Below, one piece after another: positions 8,272 through 17,211 of a stretch of 64,000 bases of DNA. Every line of letters begins with the position of its first letter. The first letter of the stretch is position 1. Below the pieces are notes generated by a model. The model made no database searches. It was not told the origin of the DNA and was given only the letters and a program-made list of their open reading frames with translations. The position numbers and the translations under genes were made by a program. This DNA comes from Planctomycetota bacterium (GTDB taxonomy: Bacteria > Planctomycetota > MHYJ01 > JACQXL01 > JACQZI01): the NCBI GenBank assembly GCA_016207825.1, contig JACQZI010000007.1, positions 260,697 through 324,696 of the forward strand, given 5' to 3'.

Positions 8272-9183
8272 TCACTTCACAATGGCGGTTGCCGCCATCT
8301 GCTGATTCGACGCAATCCCATACCCGTCGAGCGAAACCGCGATAACGCCGATGGGCATCTCCTTCGGATACAGCTTCACTCCCCATTCACAGGCATGCTG
8401 GGCGGAGAACCTTTCCGCCATCTTTTGGTATATCTCGCGGGCGAGCATCTTCTTGGTGATTTCCTCCCCGATTCCGGTCGATGCCACCGCGCCGAACGGC
8501 CCGGCATAGAATCCGCATCCGACCAGCGGCGTATCCCCGATTCTTCCAGACAGCATGAAAGAGGTCCCTCCGGTCGAGTCTGCCACCGCGAAGTTATTCT
8601 TCCCGTCCCGCGCCACCACGCCGACGGTGTCATGCACGCCTTTTAGGTATGCCTTAAGGAACCGCAGGTTCTTTTTCTCCTCCCATTTCTGGGTAATCCA
8701 TTGGGGAAGCTTGTTCGTCTTCATCTGGCGCATGCGCTTGGCATAAAGCTTTATCGCCTTTTGGGTTGAAGGGTCGTAATCCGGGAAACCTTTCAGTCGG
8801 GCGAAATCCGTCGCGCCCTTGCCGGATAAGAATGTATGGGGAGAGCCGACCAGCGCATAAGCTACCTTAACCGGGTTCTTGACGCGCTGGATAACCGCCA
8901 CCGCGCCGAGCGCGCCATTGGAATCCATTACCGCGGCATCCATCTCTATGCTCTTGCCATCCAAGCGCAGATACGAACCCGTCCCGGCATTGAAGCGCGG
9001 GTCATCTTCCATGGACATCACGCCGGCAACTGCCGCCTCCAGGACCGAACCGGTCTTTTTAAAGGCTTTCAGCGCCTCTCTGGCGGCCTTGTCCGTGCCG
9101 TCTTTTAAAGTAAGCGGACTGCCCGTCCCGCCGTGCGCGACGATGATTACTTTAGTCCTGCGCGAAGTCGAAGGGTTCTTCAT
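8272..9183 (-). CDS. Isoaspartyl peptidase / L-asparaginase (Ntn-hydrolase)
   Basis: 303 aa asparaginase_2 family precursor. The N-terminal half has VIIVAHGGTG and DDPRFNAGTGSYL; self-cleavage would occur before Thr186 in HDTVGVVARDG, making a new N-terminal threonine nucleophile. RIGDTPLVGCGFYAG in the beta part is the substrate loop. The likely role is hydrolysis of beta-aspartyl dipeptides and asparagine during protein turnover. The linker (about 133-184) is rich in Lys, Arg and Gln, and is somewhat long. The upstream region is A+T-rich with no convincing ribosome site. Confidence 0.9.
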   Translation of the reverse strand: MKNPSTSRRTKVIIVAHGGTGSPLTLKDGTDKAAREALKAFKKTGSVLEAAVAGVMSMEDDPRFNAGTGSYLRLDGKSIEMDAAVMDSNGALGAVAVIQRVKNPVKVAYALVGSPHTFLSGKGATDFARLKGFPDYDPSTQKAIKLYAKRMRQMKTNKLPQWITQKWEEKKNLRFLKAYLKGVHDTVGVVARDGKNNFAVADSTGGTSFMLSGRIGDTPLVGCGFYAGPFGAVASTGIGEEITKKMLAREIYQKMAERFSAQHACEWGVKLYPKEMPIGVIAVSLDGYGIASNQQMAATAIVK

Positions 9184-9193
9184 ATATTATTAT

Positions 9194-9244
9194 ATCTTTC
9201 CTAATTATTTCCCCTCCATTTACGGGAGGGGGCCGGGGGAGGGC
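9194..9244. repeat. Short CCCCTCC/GGAGGGG inverted element
   Basis: Between rhomboid and the isoaspartyl peptidase lies CCCCTCC, ATTTAC, GGGAGGGGG and then GGGGGAGGG: an imperfect hairpin of pyrimidine/purine runs. A related piece, CCCCTC TAAAAA GAGGGG, lies at 28169-28186. It could act as a terminator-like hairpin but has no U tract. Confidence 0.5.
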
Positions 9245-9246
9245 GA

Positions 9247-9906
9247 TTATTTTCGCTCCCTCTTTCGCTCTGTGCTTCCAACGCCCAGCATTCTCAAAAT
9301 AATAGATACAAATAACCCAAAGGCAAAGCCGCCGGCATGCGCCCAGTAAGCCATGCCAGACGGCATATTATAACTTATTTCCGCGTAGGAAAGCAATAAT
9401 TGTTGGACAAACCAAAAGCCCAGGAACACGATTGCCGGCATATAAAAGGAGAAGGGGAAGATAAGGAAGATTGCCCAGAACTTGATTCGGCTGAAGGGGA
9501 AAAAGGCCAGGTAACTGCCGAGTATTCCGGCAACCGCTCCGGAAGCGCCGATGGTCGGTATATCGGAGGCGTAATGCGTCACCACGTGCGCCCCGCTGGC
9601 GATAAGCCCGCTCACCAGATACAAAACCAGGTAGCCGAAATGTCCGACTTTATCTTCCACGTTATCCCCGCAGATTAAAAGGAAGAGCATATTGCCGATA
9701 AGGTGCGCCAGGCTCCCGTGGAGGAACATAGATGTAAGGAAGGTAAGCGGCTCCAATCTCTCCGGGATAAGGGCGTATTGGTAGATGAAATCCTCGTCCA
9801 GCCCATATGCGAAAAAGACGTAGCAGTTGACGGCGGCCAGAAGGTAGTTAACGAATGGGAAAGTCCTTCTCGAATTGACATCGCCGACGGGCAGCACGAT
9901 AAACAT
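9247..9906 (-). CDS. Rhomboid family intramembrane serine protease
   Basis: 219 aa, six hydrophobic segments. The family marks are GSLAHLIGNMLFLLICG (His68, Asn72), the nucleophile in GASGAVAGILG (Ser122), and His190 in YWAHAGGFAFG, so the Ser-His dyad is complete. It cleaves membrane substrates within the bilayer; targets are unknown. A -10-like TATAGA (9915-9920) ends 8 nt before the ATG and there is no ribosome site, consistent with a leaderless start, although no good -35 is visible. Confidence 0.93.
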   Translation of the reverse strand: MFIVLPVGDVNSRRTFPFVNYLLAAVNCYVFFAYGLDEDFIYQYALIPERLEPLTFLTSMFLHGSLAHLIGNMLFLLICGDNVEDKVGHFGYLVLYLVSGLIASGAHVVTHYASDIPTIGASGAVAGILGSYLAFFPFSRIKFWAIFLIFPFSFYMPAIVFLGFWFVQQLLLSYAEISYNMPSGMAYWAHAGGFAFGLFVSIILRMLGVGSTERKRERK

Positions 9907-9928
9907 AAATAATTTCTATAGTGCACCG

Positions 9929-9981
9929 ATTGAACTGATTTCTCTGATAAACAAAACCATCGGCTTAATTCGCTTAATCTG
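9929..9981. repeat. Degenerate inverted repeat (GATT..TAATC type)
   Basis: GATTGAACTGATTTCTCTGA is followed about 20 nt later by GGCTTAATTCGCTTAATCTG. A more complete copy of the same family is at 23906-23968. The 9907-10207 gap otherwise has no gene. Confidence 0.4.
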
Positions 9982-10009
9982 TGTACAAGCAACCTATATT
10001 ATAAAAGTA

Positions 10010-10026
10010 GTTTACAAAATGTAAAC
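10010..10026. promoter_or_regulatory. 17-bp palindrome, possible operator
   Basis: GTTTACA-AAA-TGTAAAC is a perfect 7-bp inverted repeat in the 301-bp gap between the rhomboid and phosphodiesterase genes. It has the size of a dimeric repressor site. A plus-strand TTGACA-N16-GATAAG at 10132-10159 in the same gap has no gene downstream on that strand. Confidence 0.3.
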
Positions 10027-10207
10027 ATAAACCAGATCATTCACCGCCAATCCGTAGAGATCATGGAGAAATAATTTATAAGGGAAACAAAGGGGAAGGA
10101 AAATAAATCCTGATCTCTTTATGAAAAGGACTTGACAAGAGCAGTGTTGTGCTGATAAGAAGCATCAACCTTCCGGCAATGATATACAAAACCATCTTCA
10201 TACAGTT

Positions 10208-11014
10208 TTATTTAATTGCTCTTTTCTCAAACACGGCAACTACCGGGAAATGGTCAGAGCCGCCGCCATGAATTACCATTGCGTTAAGGCAGTATAATTT
10301 CTTGGAATACAGGATATGATCGAATCTTTTCTTTAGTGTAATATAACTCGTCTGCCATTCCCAGGTTTTGCTTTTGTAATCAAATTCTGCCAGTGCATCG
10401 GTATATCCCTGCTTGACCGCCCATTCAATCGCATCACTTGAATCGCTCTCGTTAAAATCACCCAGGACAATCGTGGCGGTTTCTTTTTTAAGGTGCGAGA
10501 AGAGCGTTTGTATCTCGCCCAGGCGTATTTCAGGTGTTGATAAATAAGCGCCGATGCTGAAACTGCCTTTGTTATTAAGCGTTGGGTGGAGATGGACACT
10601 CAGGATTTGTATGGACCCGATATCGGTTTCGAATTCGTTGACCCAGCCTGGAAACCAGCCTTTAGCCGGCAGGATATATTTAAGTTCTTTAAAGGGTTTC
10701 TTTGAAAATAACGCCTGCCCTCCGGCGCCGCCTTCATGGCGGAAATCAATAAATGGATAAATGCCTTCTAGTCCGACAGATAAGAACCTTTCCCAGTCCG
10801 GAGTGGTTTCTTGAAGGCAGATGATATCCGCGTTTATGTCGCGCAATATCCGGAGCGTTTCATTAGACTGGGGCATGCCCCAATTAACATTCCATGTCAC
10901 GATTTTGAAGTGCGGCCCGGTCGGCTCCTCCGGTTTTCTTAACACCCTATGAACGCAGGATAAAGACAGGGTGAGAATTAGCGTGATTAATATGCAACGA
11001 AAGCCCTTACCCAT
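10208..11014 (-). CDS. Lipoprotein endonuclease/exonuclease/phosphatase (EEP) family protein
   Basis: 268 aa. The N-terminus is a lipoprotein signal ending in LSLSC, so the enzyme is probably anchored in the cell envelope. The EEP fold is clear: FKIVTWNVNWG, ICLQETTPDW with the metal Glu, VLGDFNESD with the Asp/Asn pair, and GGSDHFPVVAVF with the C-terminal Asp-His. Substrates in this fold include nucleic acids, phosphoinositides and sphingomyelin, so the reaction is open. TATAAT (11023-11028) ends 8 nt before the ATG, in the 14-bp gap after glyS, so an independent leaderless transcript is possible. Confidence 0.88.
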   Translation of the reverse strand: MGKGFRCILITLILTLSLSCVHRVLRKPEEPTGPHFKIVTWNVNWGMPQSNETLRILRDINADIICLQETTPDWERFLSVGLEGIYPFIDFRHEGGAGGQALFSKKPFKELKYILPAKGWFPGWVNEFETDIGSIQILSVHLHPTLNNKGSFSIGAYLSTPEIRLGEIQTLFSHLKKETATIVLGDFNESDSSDAIEWAVKQGYTDALAEFDYKSKTWEWQTSYITLKKRFDHILYSKKLYCLNAMVIHGGGSDHFPVVAVFEKRAIK

Positions 11015-11028
11015 AAAAATAGATTATA

Positions 11029-13158
11029 TTACTTAACGGTGGCCTTGCCACTAACCACCTGTGACAAATCGGCGATGTGCTCGGAATACAACTTGTTTAT
11101 ATGCCTCATCATCAATATCCGGTTGTTCTTCAGCATCTGGTCCGGCACATTCACAAACACCTTATCAAAAAACGTGTGCACCGGCTCGGCAAATACCTTG
11201 GCATATAAAATCGAGGCGTCATAATATTTCTGCTGGCTGATGAGCGACTGAATCTGGTCCTTGTTATTCCGGTATGCCTCCCACAGGATATGCTCTTCCT
11301 TTTCCCTCAAAAGCTCGTCACGGACCGCGCCCGAGGCCTGCGATGCTTTCTGGATATTATAAGTCCGTTCCACCACCTCAACCAGCTTGGGCCAGGAGGC
11401 GTGCGTATGCAGTTTCACCAAATCCTTCAGGCGCGTCTTGAATAAGGACATATTGTCAAACCCGCTATTCAACACCGCCTGCACCAAATCGTGCGGATGC
11501 TGTTCATCCACGTGGCGGTTAATCAGCCGTTCCTGGAAAAACGCCATTATCTTATCCGCGTATTCCCGCGATTGCCCGAACTGAATCCGGTTTTTATCCG
11601 CCAATGTTTGTATCGTCCTTTGTATCTGCTCAAGTGCAAAGAGCATCAGTTTCCGGATAGAGGGCAGTGGAAGCCCGTTTTCCTCGATTATCCTGATAAC
11701 GCCCAGCACCTGACGGCGCACCGCGTAAGGGTCCTGCGAACCGGTCGGCTCGAATCCGGCGACAAAGCAGGCCGTGATATTATCAAACTTCTCGGCAAGC
11801 GAAAGTACTATCCCGGAGGTTGATTTCGGGATGGCGTCATCCGCGGTCCGCGGTAAATAATGTTCTTTGATGGCGATGGCAACCTCTTCCGCGGCGCCCT
11901 GGATGCGCGAGTATTCATAGCCCATGATGCCCTGCAAATCCGGGAACTCGCCGACCATCTCGGTCAGTAAATCGGTCTTGCAGAGTTCCGCCGCGCGGGA
12001 GACGGTCAAGGTGATATCCGAACCGTAATTAAGCTCGGAGCAGATGAAAAGTCCGATTTGCTTAATCCTTTGGGATTTATCGTAGAAAGAGCCGAGCCTG
12101 CCCAGGAACGCCATCTGCTTAAGGTTTTCCGTTTTGGAGGCAAGCGGTATCTTTTTATCCTTTTCCCAGAAGAAGCGGGCATCGGTCAGGCGCGCCCTTA
12201 AGACCCTTTCGTTGCCTTCACGCACGAGTTTCCGGTCTTTGCCTCCGTTGGTGATGACGATGAATTTGGAAAGCAATTTATTGTGGACATCGCGCACCGG
12301 GAAATAGCGCTGGTGGCTTTTCATGGCGGATTCCAAAACCGCCGCGGGCAGTGCCAGGAATTCATGCTCGAATTCGCATTCCAATACCTCCGGATATTCG
12401 ACGAGGTTGGTGACCTCATCAAGCAATTCCGTTTCCGTGAATTTGGAGCCGTGCTTTTTCAGGGCGTGGAGTAGCAATTGATGTATTTCCTCGCGCCGCT
12501 CGTCGTGGTCAACCATGACCGAGGCGCGTAATAAGGCTTTTTTATACTGGCTATAATCAGCCGAGCTTATCGTAATCGGCTTGTTATTTAATATATGATG
12601 CCCGCGGGTTTTATTGGATGACGCGATATCTGATAGTGATATCTTTATGACTTTCCTGCCCAGCAATACTACCAGGGAGCGGATAGGGCGGGCAAAGGAG
12701 AATGCCTTATCCTGCCACCACATTGATTTGGGGAAGGAGAGCTTGTTTATAAGAGCGGGGATGATGCGCGCGAGAACCGCCTCTATCTTTTCGCCGCGGA
12801 CGGTCTGGAGAATATAACAGACTTTTCCCTTGTCCGAATCCTTGACCTTGACATCTTCGGGCTTGGTCTGGTAACGGCGGGCGAATCCGATTAATGCCTC
12901 GGTCGGCTTGCCGTCTTCTTTAAAGGCGATGGCGATCTTGGGACCTAAGATTTCCTTGCTGAAAGAAGTCTGTGAGAGAGGCAGCCCGGCGGCAAAGAGG
13001 ACCATGCGGCGCGGGGTGCCGGTTGTATAGATTTTGCCGCAGGCCAGGCGCGATTCCTCCAGGAGCGCCTTAAAAGACTGCTCCATCTGGGCTAAAGCCG
13101 GGGTAAGATAACCGGCCGGAATCTCTTCTGTCCCTATTTCAAGCAGTAAGTTTGGCAT
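11029..13158 (-). CDS. glyS: Glycyl-tRNA synthetase beta subunit
   Basis: 709 aa, the full family length. It is the tRNA-binding subunit of the bacterial alpha2beta2 glycyl-tRNA synthetase. Seen: LLLEIGTEEIPAGYL at the N-terminus, FPKSMWWQ and SFARPIRSLVVLL, FLALPAAVLESAMKSHQRYFPV in pieces, an HD-like region, and a C-terminal anticodon-binding part. The alpha subunit gene glyQ is not adjacent. The upstream gap holds a CACAGAG-type inverted repeat and no obvious ribosome site. Confidence 0.97.
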   Translation of the reverse strand: MPNLLLEIGTEEIPAGYLTPALAQMEQSFKALLEESRLACGKIYTTGTPRRMVLFAAGLPLSQTSFSKEILGPKIAIAFKEDGKPTEALIGFARRYQTKPEDVKVKDSDKGKVCYILQTVRGEKIEAVLARIIPALINKLSFPKSMWWQDKAFSFARPIRSLVVLLGRKVIKISLSDIASSNKTRGHHILNNKPITISSADYSQYKKALLRASVMVDHDERREEIHQLLLHALKKHGSKFTETELLDEVTNLVEYPEVLECEFEHEFLALPAAVLESAMKSHQRYFPVRDVHNKLLSKFIVITNGGKDRKLVREGNERVLRARLTDARFFWEKDKKIPLASKTENLKQMAFLGRLGSFYDKSQRIKQIGLFICSELNYGSDITLTVSRAAELCKTDLLTEMVGEFPDLQGIMGYEYSRIQGAAEEVAIAIKEHYLPRTADDAIPKSTSGIVLSLAEKFDNITACFVAGFEPTGSQDPYAVRRQVLGVIRIIEENGLPLPSIRKLMLFALEQIQRTIQTLADKNRIQFGQSREYADKIMAFFQERLINRHVDEQHPHDLVQAVLNSGFDNMSLFKTRLKDLVKLHTHASWPKLVEVVERTYNIQKASQASGAVRDELLREKEEHILWEAYRNNKDQIQSLISQQKYYDASILYAKVFAEPVHTFFDKVFVNVPDQMLKNNRILMMRHINKLYSEHIADLSQVVSGKATVK

Positions 13159-13168
13159 AATTAATTAG

Positions 13169-13229
13169 TCACAGAGAGCACAGAGCCAGAATATTAATTT
13201 TTTCTCTGCGTACTCTGAGTCTCCGTGGC
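13169..13229. repeat. CACAGAG/CTCTG inverted repeat element
   Basis: The left arm CACAGAGAGCACAGAG faces the right arm CTCTGCGTACTCTGAG with about 17 nt between. Related copies are at 17184-17210 and 18873-18983, always in intergenic DNA, so this is a dispersed family. Confidence 0.55.
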
Positions 13230-13353
13230 AAAACTTTAATTATATCTTATCACCATGGTCTCTAACGGGGCAAGATAAAAAGATAAACTTTTGGGGTCAG
13301 AATGACGATTTAATATAAACAGTATCATTAAGCAACTTATTAAAGGAATTACA

Positions 13354-13755
13354 ATGAAAAATATTATTTTCTGCTTATTGCTGGGAGTTTTGGTTTTATC
13401 ATCCGGCTGTCTGGCAGCCTTTGTGGGATTAGGGGCGGTGGGGGTATATTCATACAGCCAGGGGGAATTGGAAAGGACATATCCGGCGGATTTTCCAAAG
13501 ACCTGGGAAGCGACCATGACGACATTGGAACAGCTGGAATTCGAAATCGGCAACCGCCAGAAGGATAATATTAACGGGCATCTGACCGCGAAAATGGCGG
13601 ATGGCACGCCGATATACGCCAAGGTCAAGATGGTTTCAAGCGACGCAACCTCGGTGGGCATTCGGGTAGGGACTTTCGGAGACAGGGCGATTTCCGAGCA
13701 TATCCACGATAAGATAAGAGACAAATTGAGGATTCCGGAGGGGGAGAGTAAGTAG
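13354..13755 (+). CDS. DUF3568 family lipoprotein
   Basis: 133 aa. Signal with lipobox SSGC, then CLAAFVGLGAVGVYSYSQGELERTYPADFPKTWEAT, read in parts: a glycine-rich stretch followed by a small domain in which a Trp and helices alternate with strands (NGHLTAKMADGTPIYAKVKM, IRVGTFGDRAISEHI). This is the DUF3568 pattern, an uncharacterised envelope lipoprotein family. AAAGGAA precedes the ATG. A 162-aa frame on the other strand is a shadow. Confidence 0.8.
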   Translation: MKNIIFCLLLGVLVLSSGCLAAFVGLGAVGVYSYSQGELERTYPADFPKTWEATMTTLEQLEFEIGNRQKDNINGHLTAKMADGTPIYAKVKMVSSDATSVGIRVGTFGDRAISEHIHDKIRDKLRIPEGESK

Positions 13756-13762
13756 AGAATAT

Positions 13763-13850
13763 TCCGATGCCTTCGGTCGGGACTCCGCTTCGCTACGCAG
13801 ACTGCCAGAGAATCAGAGTATCAGACTATCCCGACGTTCGTCGGGAGGCT
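13763..13850. repeat. Palindromic element cluster after DUF3568 gene
   Basis: ACTCCGCTTCGCTACGCAG and the hairpin TCCCGACG-TT-CGTCGGGA (13829-13846, perfect 8-bp stem) follow the gene within 100 bp. Similar CGGGA/TCCCG hairpins occur at 37596, 41015, 46007, 46276 and 54314. Confidence 0.55.
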
Positions 13851-13989
13851 TCGCACTCAGATTAGCGCATTCTTTGTCTTAAGCAACTTATCCAGCTTTT
13901 CATGATTTTTACACAAATTGGTTGCTGAAACGAGTCTAATATTATATAAAGAAGCTAACTATTATTGAATTTAAAGAAGGAGGAAACAC

Positions 13990-15330
13990 ATGGAAAAAGC
14001 GTTGAATATTGCCCTGTTTTTAATGGCTTGCGTTGCCGGGACATTCCTGTTTGTATTCGGCATACATCAGATTAAGCAAAAAGCCCATTCCAGATACGCC
14101 ACAAAGTTTTTGCTTTACCTGAGCATTGTTCTTTTGGGGCTGGGCGCGATTGTCGGGGTAAGCAAACTGGGGAGGGCTCCGGTTTACGCCCAGGATAAGG
14201 AAACGGAAAACCCGCTGCTTAAACATGCAGACTGGATATTTATCCAGTCGACTTACAACCGAATAAAAACCGCCGGCACAGAAACAATCAAAGAACTGGA
14301 GAAGAACGTGATTGAGGCGCAGAAGAAAGCGGATGAACTGCATGCCAAAACGCTGATTTCGCGGGAACTGAGCGATTATTTAAAGACCCTGTTAAGCGAG
14401 AAACTAGAAATAACGAAACAGCGGCTTCAAGATAAAAAACCGGATATGAAAAAGATGCTGCCTTCAACCGTTAAGAATCTCCAGTTCCAGGGCAAGATTC
14501 TGAAAGAATTTGCCCGCGATATCTCCCGGAACGACTCATGGCTGGCACAGATGATGAAAGACGCGGTTAAAGAAAACTTCCTGCAGATGAAAGGGATGTC
14601 TTTTGACGAACGGATAAAGGCGGGAAACCTTAAACGCGTGGAATATAAAGAAACCGTAACCGCGCTTATGGATAATTTGTTTGTATATTACCGCCGTTCG
14701 ATTCCCGGTTCTATTTTGAATAAACCAACGGAAGACGAGCCGGAATTCACCACTAAATACGGAGTGATTCCTTTTGACGATGAAGAGATCGCTCCCGCTC
14801 CAAAACAGTCAGCAATAAAAAACATCAAGGGCTCGTTGTTGTTTAAAGATGCCGGTAAGGATTGGGATAAAGCCAGAGAAAATATCGGCCTGTTTACCAC
14901 AACCGTTTTGGAAAACCAAACGAATGAAACAGTAGAAATTATTTTTACCAACGGCATGACCGCTGAAATCAGCAAGCAGGAAATTTTGGTCGGCTGGGAA
15001 TTGGATGTCGGGTTTAAAGCCACTCCGGAATTGAAAGATAAGATAACCGGCTTAATCAAGCAATTGGGCGATGATAATTGGGATGTCAGAGATAAAGCAA
15101 CGGAAAAACTGAAGAAAATAGGCCCGGTTGCCAAGGAGCTTTTAGAGGAAGCCTTGAAAACAGCCACTGAACCGGAGGTCAAGATGAGGATAAATGCTCT
15201 TTTGAAAGATATTGCGGAGAAGCTCAAATCCATAGGAACAGAGCCTATTCAGGATAATCTGGCAACCAAAGTCCCCCAATTTGAACCTTTACTGCCGCCG
15301 CCACCGGTTTACGGGTCAAGGCCGAAATAA
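13990..15330 (+). CDS. Membrane protein with HEAT-like C-terminal repeat, partner of radical SAM enzyme
   Basis: 446 aa. Two membrane helices (about 5-27 and 37-57) are followed by a long, mostly helical soluble region. Residues about 355-415 form HEAT-like repeats (LGDDNWDVRDKATEKLKKIG, then EALKTATEPEVKMRINALL), a style frequent in planctomycete proteins. The end is a proline-rich tail, LLPPPPVYGSRPK. I do not recognise the whole protein. The radical SAM gene starts 2 nt after its stop, so the two are co-translated; the tail could be the modified site or only a flexible end. AAGGAGG lies 8 nt before the ATG. Confidence 0.75.
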   Translation: MEKALNIALFLMACVAGTFLFVFGIHQIKQKAHSRYATKFLLYLSIVLLGLGAIVGVSKLGRAPVYAQDKETENPLLKHADWIFIQSTYNRIKTAGTETIKELEKNVIEAQKKADELHAKTLISRELSDYLKTLLSEKLEITKQRLQDKKPDMKKMLPSTVKNLQFQGKILKEFARDISRNDSWLAQMMKDAVKENFLQMKGMSFDERIKAGNLKRVEYKETVTALMDNLFVYYRRSIPGSILNKPTEDEPEFTTKYGVIPFDDEEIAPAPKQSAIKNIKGSLLFKDAGKDWDKARENIGLFTTTVLENQTNETVEIIFTNGMTAEISKQEILVGWELDVGFKATPELKDKITGLIKQLGDDNWDVRDKATEKLKKIGPVAKELLEEALKTATEPEVKMRINALLKDIAEKLKSIGTEPIQDNLATKVPQFEPLLPPPPVYGSRPK

Positions 15331-15332
15331 TT

Positions 15333-16397
15333 ATGATAAAGCAGGCTTTTAACCGTTTTCTGGACTATAACTGGGCGAATATCTGGAATACCATTTACCG
15401 GATAAAAGGGAAAGCAGGGCTGCTGCCCCAGCCGGAAGAGGTCCAATGGCTGACAACCGGCCGGTGCAACCTTTCCTGCGCCCATTGCGGAACGAATGCC
15501 GGGCATAAAAGCGAGGATGAACTGACCACTCGGGAAATCAAGCAGGCAATCGACGAACTGGCTTTGATGGGCACGAAGCTTTTGGAGCTTACCGGGGGCG
15601 AGCCTTTGCTAAGAGAAGATTTGTGGGAAGTGCTCCATTACGCCAAAGAGCAGGGCATTAAATATTCGTTGGTAACCAACGGCGCTTATGTCCCGCGATA
15701 CGAGAAAGAGTTGAAGGCGTTGCCGCCGGCGGCGGTTAAGGTCAGCGTGGACGGCATTCCGAAAACACACAACGGATTGCGCGGGGCGGATAATTTTGAT
15801 GCCTGTATGCAGGCATTAAAGTTTTTTGAAGGATTAAATATCGGCACGCGGGTTTTATGCACTACGCTTAACCAAAGGAATTTTCAGGAGTTAGAGGAGC
15901 TTTTCCTGCATGTGCGCGCTTCAAGCGCCAATTACTGGGAATTTCATTTATGCGTGCGCGAAGGACGGGCGAAAACGAACCAGGATTGGATGTATCTGGA
16001 TAAAAACCAGATTAAGCAGCTTTTCCGCTTTATACTGGCGAATAAGAACGTCTTCAATATTTTTATGGGTGAAAGCTGCGGTTATATCGGTTCCTATACC
16101 AGGCGCCTTTATGACCATAGATTTTTCTGCGGCTGCGGCTGGAGGACATTTACCATTATGCCGAACGGCAACATCGCCGGCTGCCCGGCGTTTGAAACGC
16201 AATGGACAGAAGGGAACCTGCGGCAGAAGTCTTTGCGCTGGCTCTGGCAAAACCGGTTTGAGCGGTTTCGCCAGCAAACCGATTTGACGGATGACTGCCG
16301 TAAATGCGATTATCTGCCGGCCTGCGGCGGCGGATGCTGGATGATGCGGCGGACCGGCGACCATTGTTATAAGGAAATCTGGGAAAACGGCCTCTAA
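15333..16397 (+). CDS. Radical SAM / SPASM domain protein
   Basis: 354 aa. The radical SAM cluster motif is CNLSCAHC (Cys45, Cys49, Cys52), followed by LLELTGGEPLLRED. The C-terminus has a SPASM-type auxiliary cluster region: CGCGWRTFTIMPNGNIAGCP, then DDCRKCDYLPACGGGC and a last Cys in DHCYK, enough ligands for one or two extra 4Fe-4S clusters. Such enzymes modify peptides or proteins (heme-biosynthesis AhbD-like, sulfatase maturases, RiPP enzymes). The tight link to the HEAT-containing membrane protein points to that protein as substrate or partner, but no short precursor peptide is apparent. The exact reaction is unknown. Confidence 0.88.
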   Translation: MIKQAFNRFLDYNWANIWNTIYRIKGKAGLLPQPEEVQWLTTGRCNLSCAHCGTNAGHKSEDELTTREIKQAIDELALMGTKLLELTGGEPLLREDLWEVLHYAKEQGIKYSLVTNGAYVPRYEKELKALPPAAVKVSVDGIPKTHNGLRGADNFDACMQALKFFEGLNIGTRVLCTTLNQRNFQELEELFLHVRASSANYWEFHLCVREGRAKTNQDWMYLDKNQIKQLFRFILANKNVFNIFMGESCGYIGSYTRRLYDHRFFCGCGWRTFTIMPNGNIAGCPAFETQWTEGNLRQKSLRWLWQNRFERFRQQTDLTDDCRKCDYLPACGGGCWMMRRTGDHCYKEIWENGL

Positions 16398-16407
16398 TCG
16401 GCTAAAC

Positions 16408-17172
16408 TTAATTCAATCCGCCTCTTATCTTTTTTAACTCTGAAATAAGCCGGGGATCTTTCATCTGGATGCCGTTTGAAGCGTGTGATTGGTCGGCAGA
16501 AAGGATATCCAGGCTGAAAGGCAGAAACCCGATAATTTTTATCCCTTCTAGATCCTTACGGACCAATTCCTTGTCCGAATCATTCCTGATTTTATTCCCG
16601 ACCGCCCTGATATTTTTAATGCCTATCTGCTTGGCCAGTTGTTTTATTTTGAGAGCGGCCTGGATGCTTTTGATGCTCGGCTCGACAACCGCAACCATGA
16701 CATTGACTGAATCCGCGGTGCTCCTGCCCAAGTGTTCGATACCGGCCTCCATATCCATAATCACGACCTCATCACGGTCCAGTATAATATGCCGGACGAG
16801 CGCCTTGATAAGCGCGCTTTCCGGGCAGACGCAGCCCGAGCCGCCGGCCTTGATCCCGCCCATGACAACGAGTTTTATACCGTTATATTCATGCGCAATC
16901 TTTTCCGGCAGGTCTTCCACCGTGGGATTAAGCTTGAACATCTGGCCGAGCGTGCCGGGCTTGGCGCCGGTGCGCTCTTCTATCAAGGATGACATCTCGC
17001 TTAGCGGCTTGATTTTATCCGGATTGGGGAAGCCCATTGCAAAGGCGAGGCTCGAAACAGGGTCGGCGTCTATCGCTAAGACCTTTTTCCCATCATCCGC
17101 GAACGAGCGGGCGAGCAATGCGGCCAGGGTTGTCTTGCCTACTCCGCCTTTACCGGTAATTGCAATCCTCAT
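16408..17172 (-). CDS. CooC-type maturation ATPase (MinD/ParA family)
   Basis: 254 aa using the internal ATG, because the P-loop protein begins MRIAITGKGGVGKTTLAALL; the frame extends 12 codons further but that part looks non-coding. Deviant Walker A KGGVGKTT, LAIDADPVSSLAFAMG, and the CooC mark GGIKAGGSGCVCPESALIKA with a Cys-x-Cys pair that binds metal at the dimer interface. CooC proteins help load nickel into CO dehydrogenase; none is in the window, so the client could be another Fe-S or Ni enzyme, or lie elsewhere. It converges with the radical SAM gene with a 10-nt gap. Confidence 0.88.
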   Translation of the reverse strand: MRIAITGKGGVGKTTLAALLARSFADDGKKVLAIDADPVSSLAFAMGFPNPDKIKPLSEMSSLIEERTGAKPGTLGQMFKLNPTVEDLPEKIAHEYNGIKLVVMGGIKAGGSGCVCPESALIKALVRHIILDRDEVVIMDMEAGIEHLGRSTADSVNVMVAVVEPSIKSIQAALKIKQLAKQIGIKNIRAVGNKIRNDSDKELVRKDLEGIKIIGFLPFSLDILSADQSHASNGIQMKDPRLISELKKIRGGLN

Positions 17173-17183
17173 AAGATAAATCC

Positions 17184-17210
17184 TACCGCAGAGACATAGA
17201 GAGCACAAAG
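17184..17210. repeat. CAGAGA..GAGAGCACAAAG repeat fragment
   Basis: A short half-copy of the CACAGAG family lies between cooC and the ABC permease. Confidence 0.4.
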
Positions 17211-17211
17211 A

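Noticed and set aside
10132-10159. Plus-strand promoter for a small RNA in the rhomboid-EEP gap
   Set aside because: TTGACA-N16-GATAAG is only a moderate match and there is no hairpin terminator downstream.
13236-13724. 162-aa minus-strand ORF opposite the DUF3568 gene
   Set aside because: The plus strand has a lipoprotein signal, ribosome site and family match; the minus frame is a shadow.
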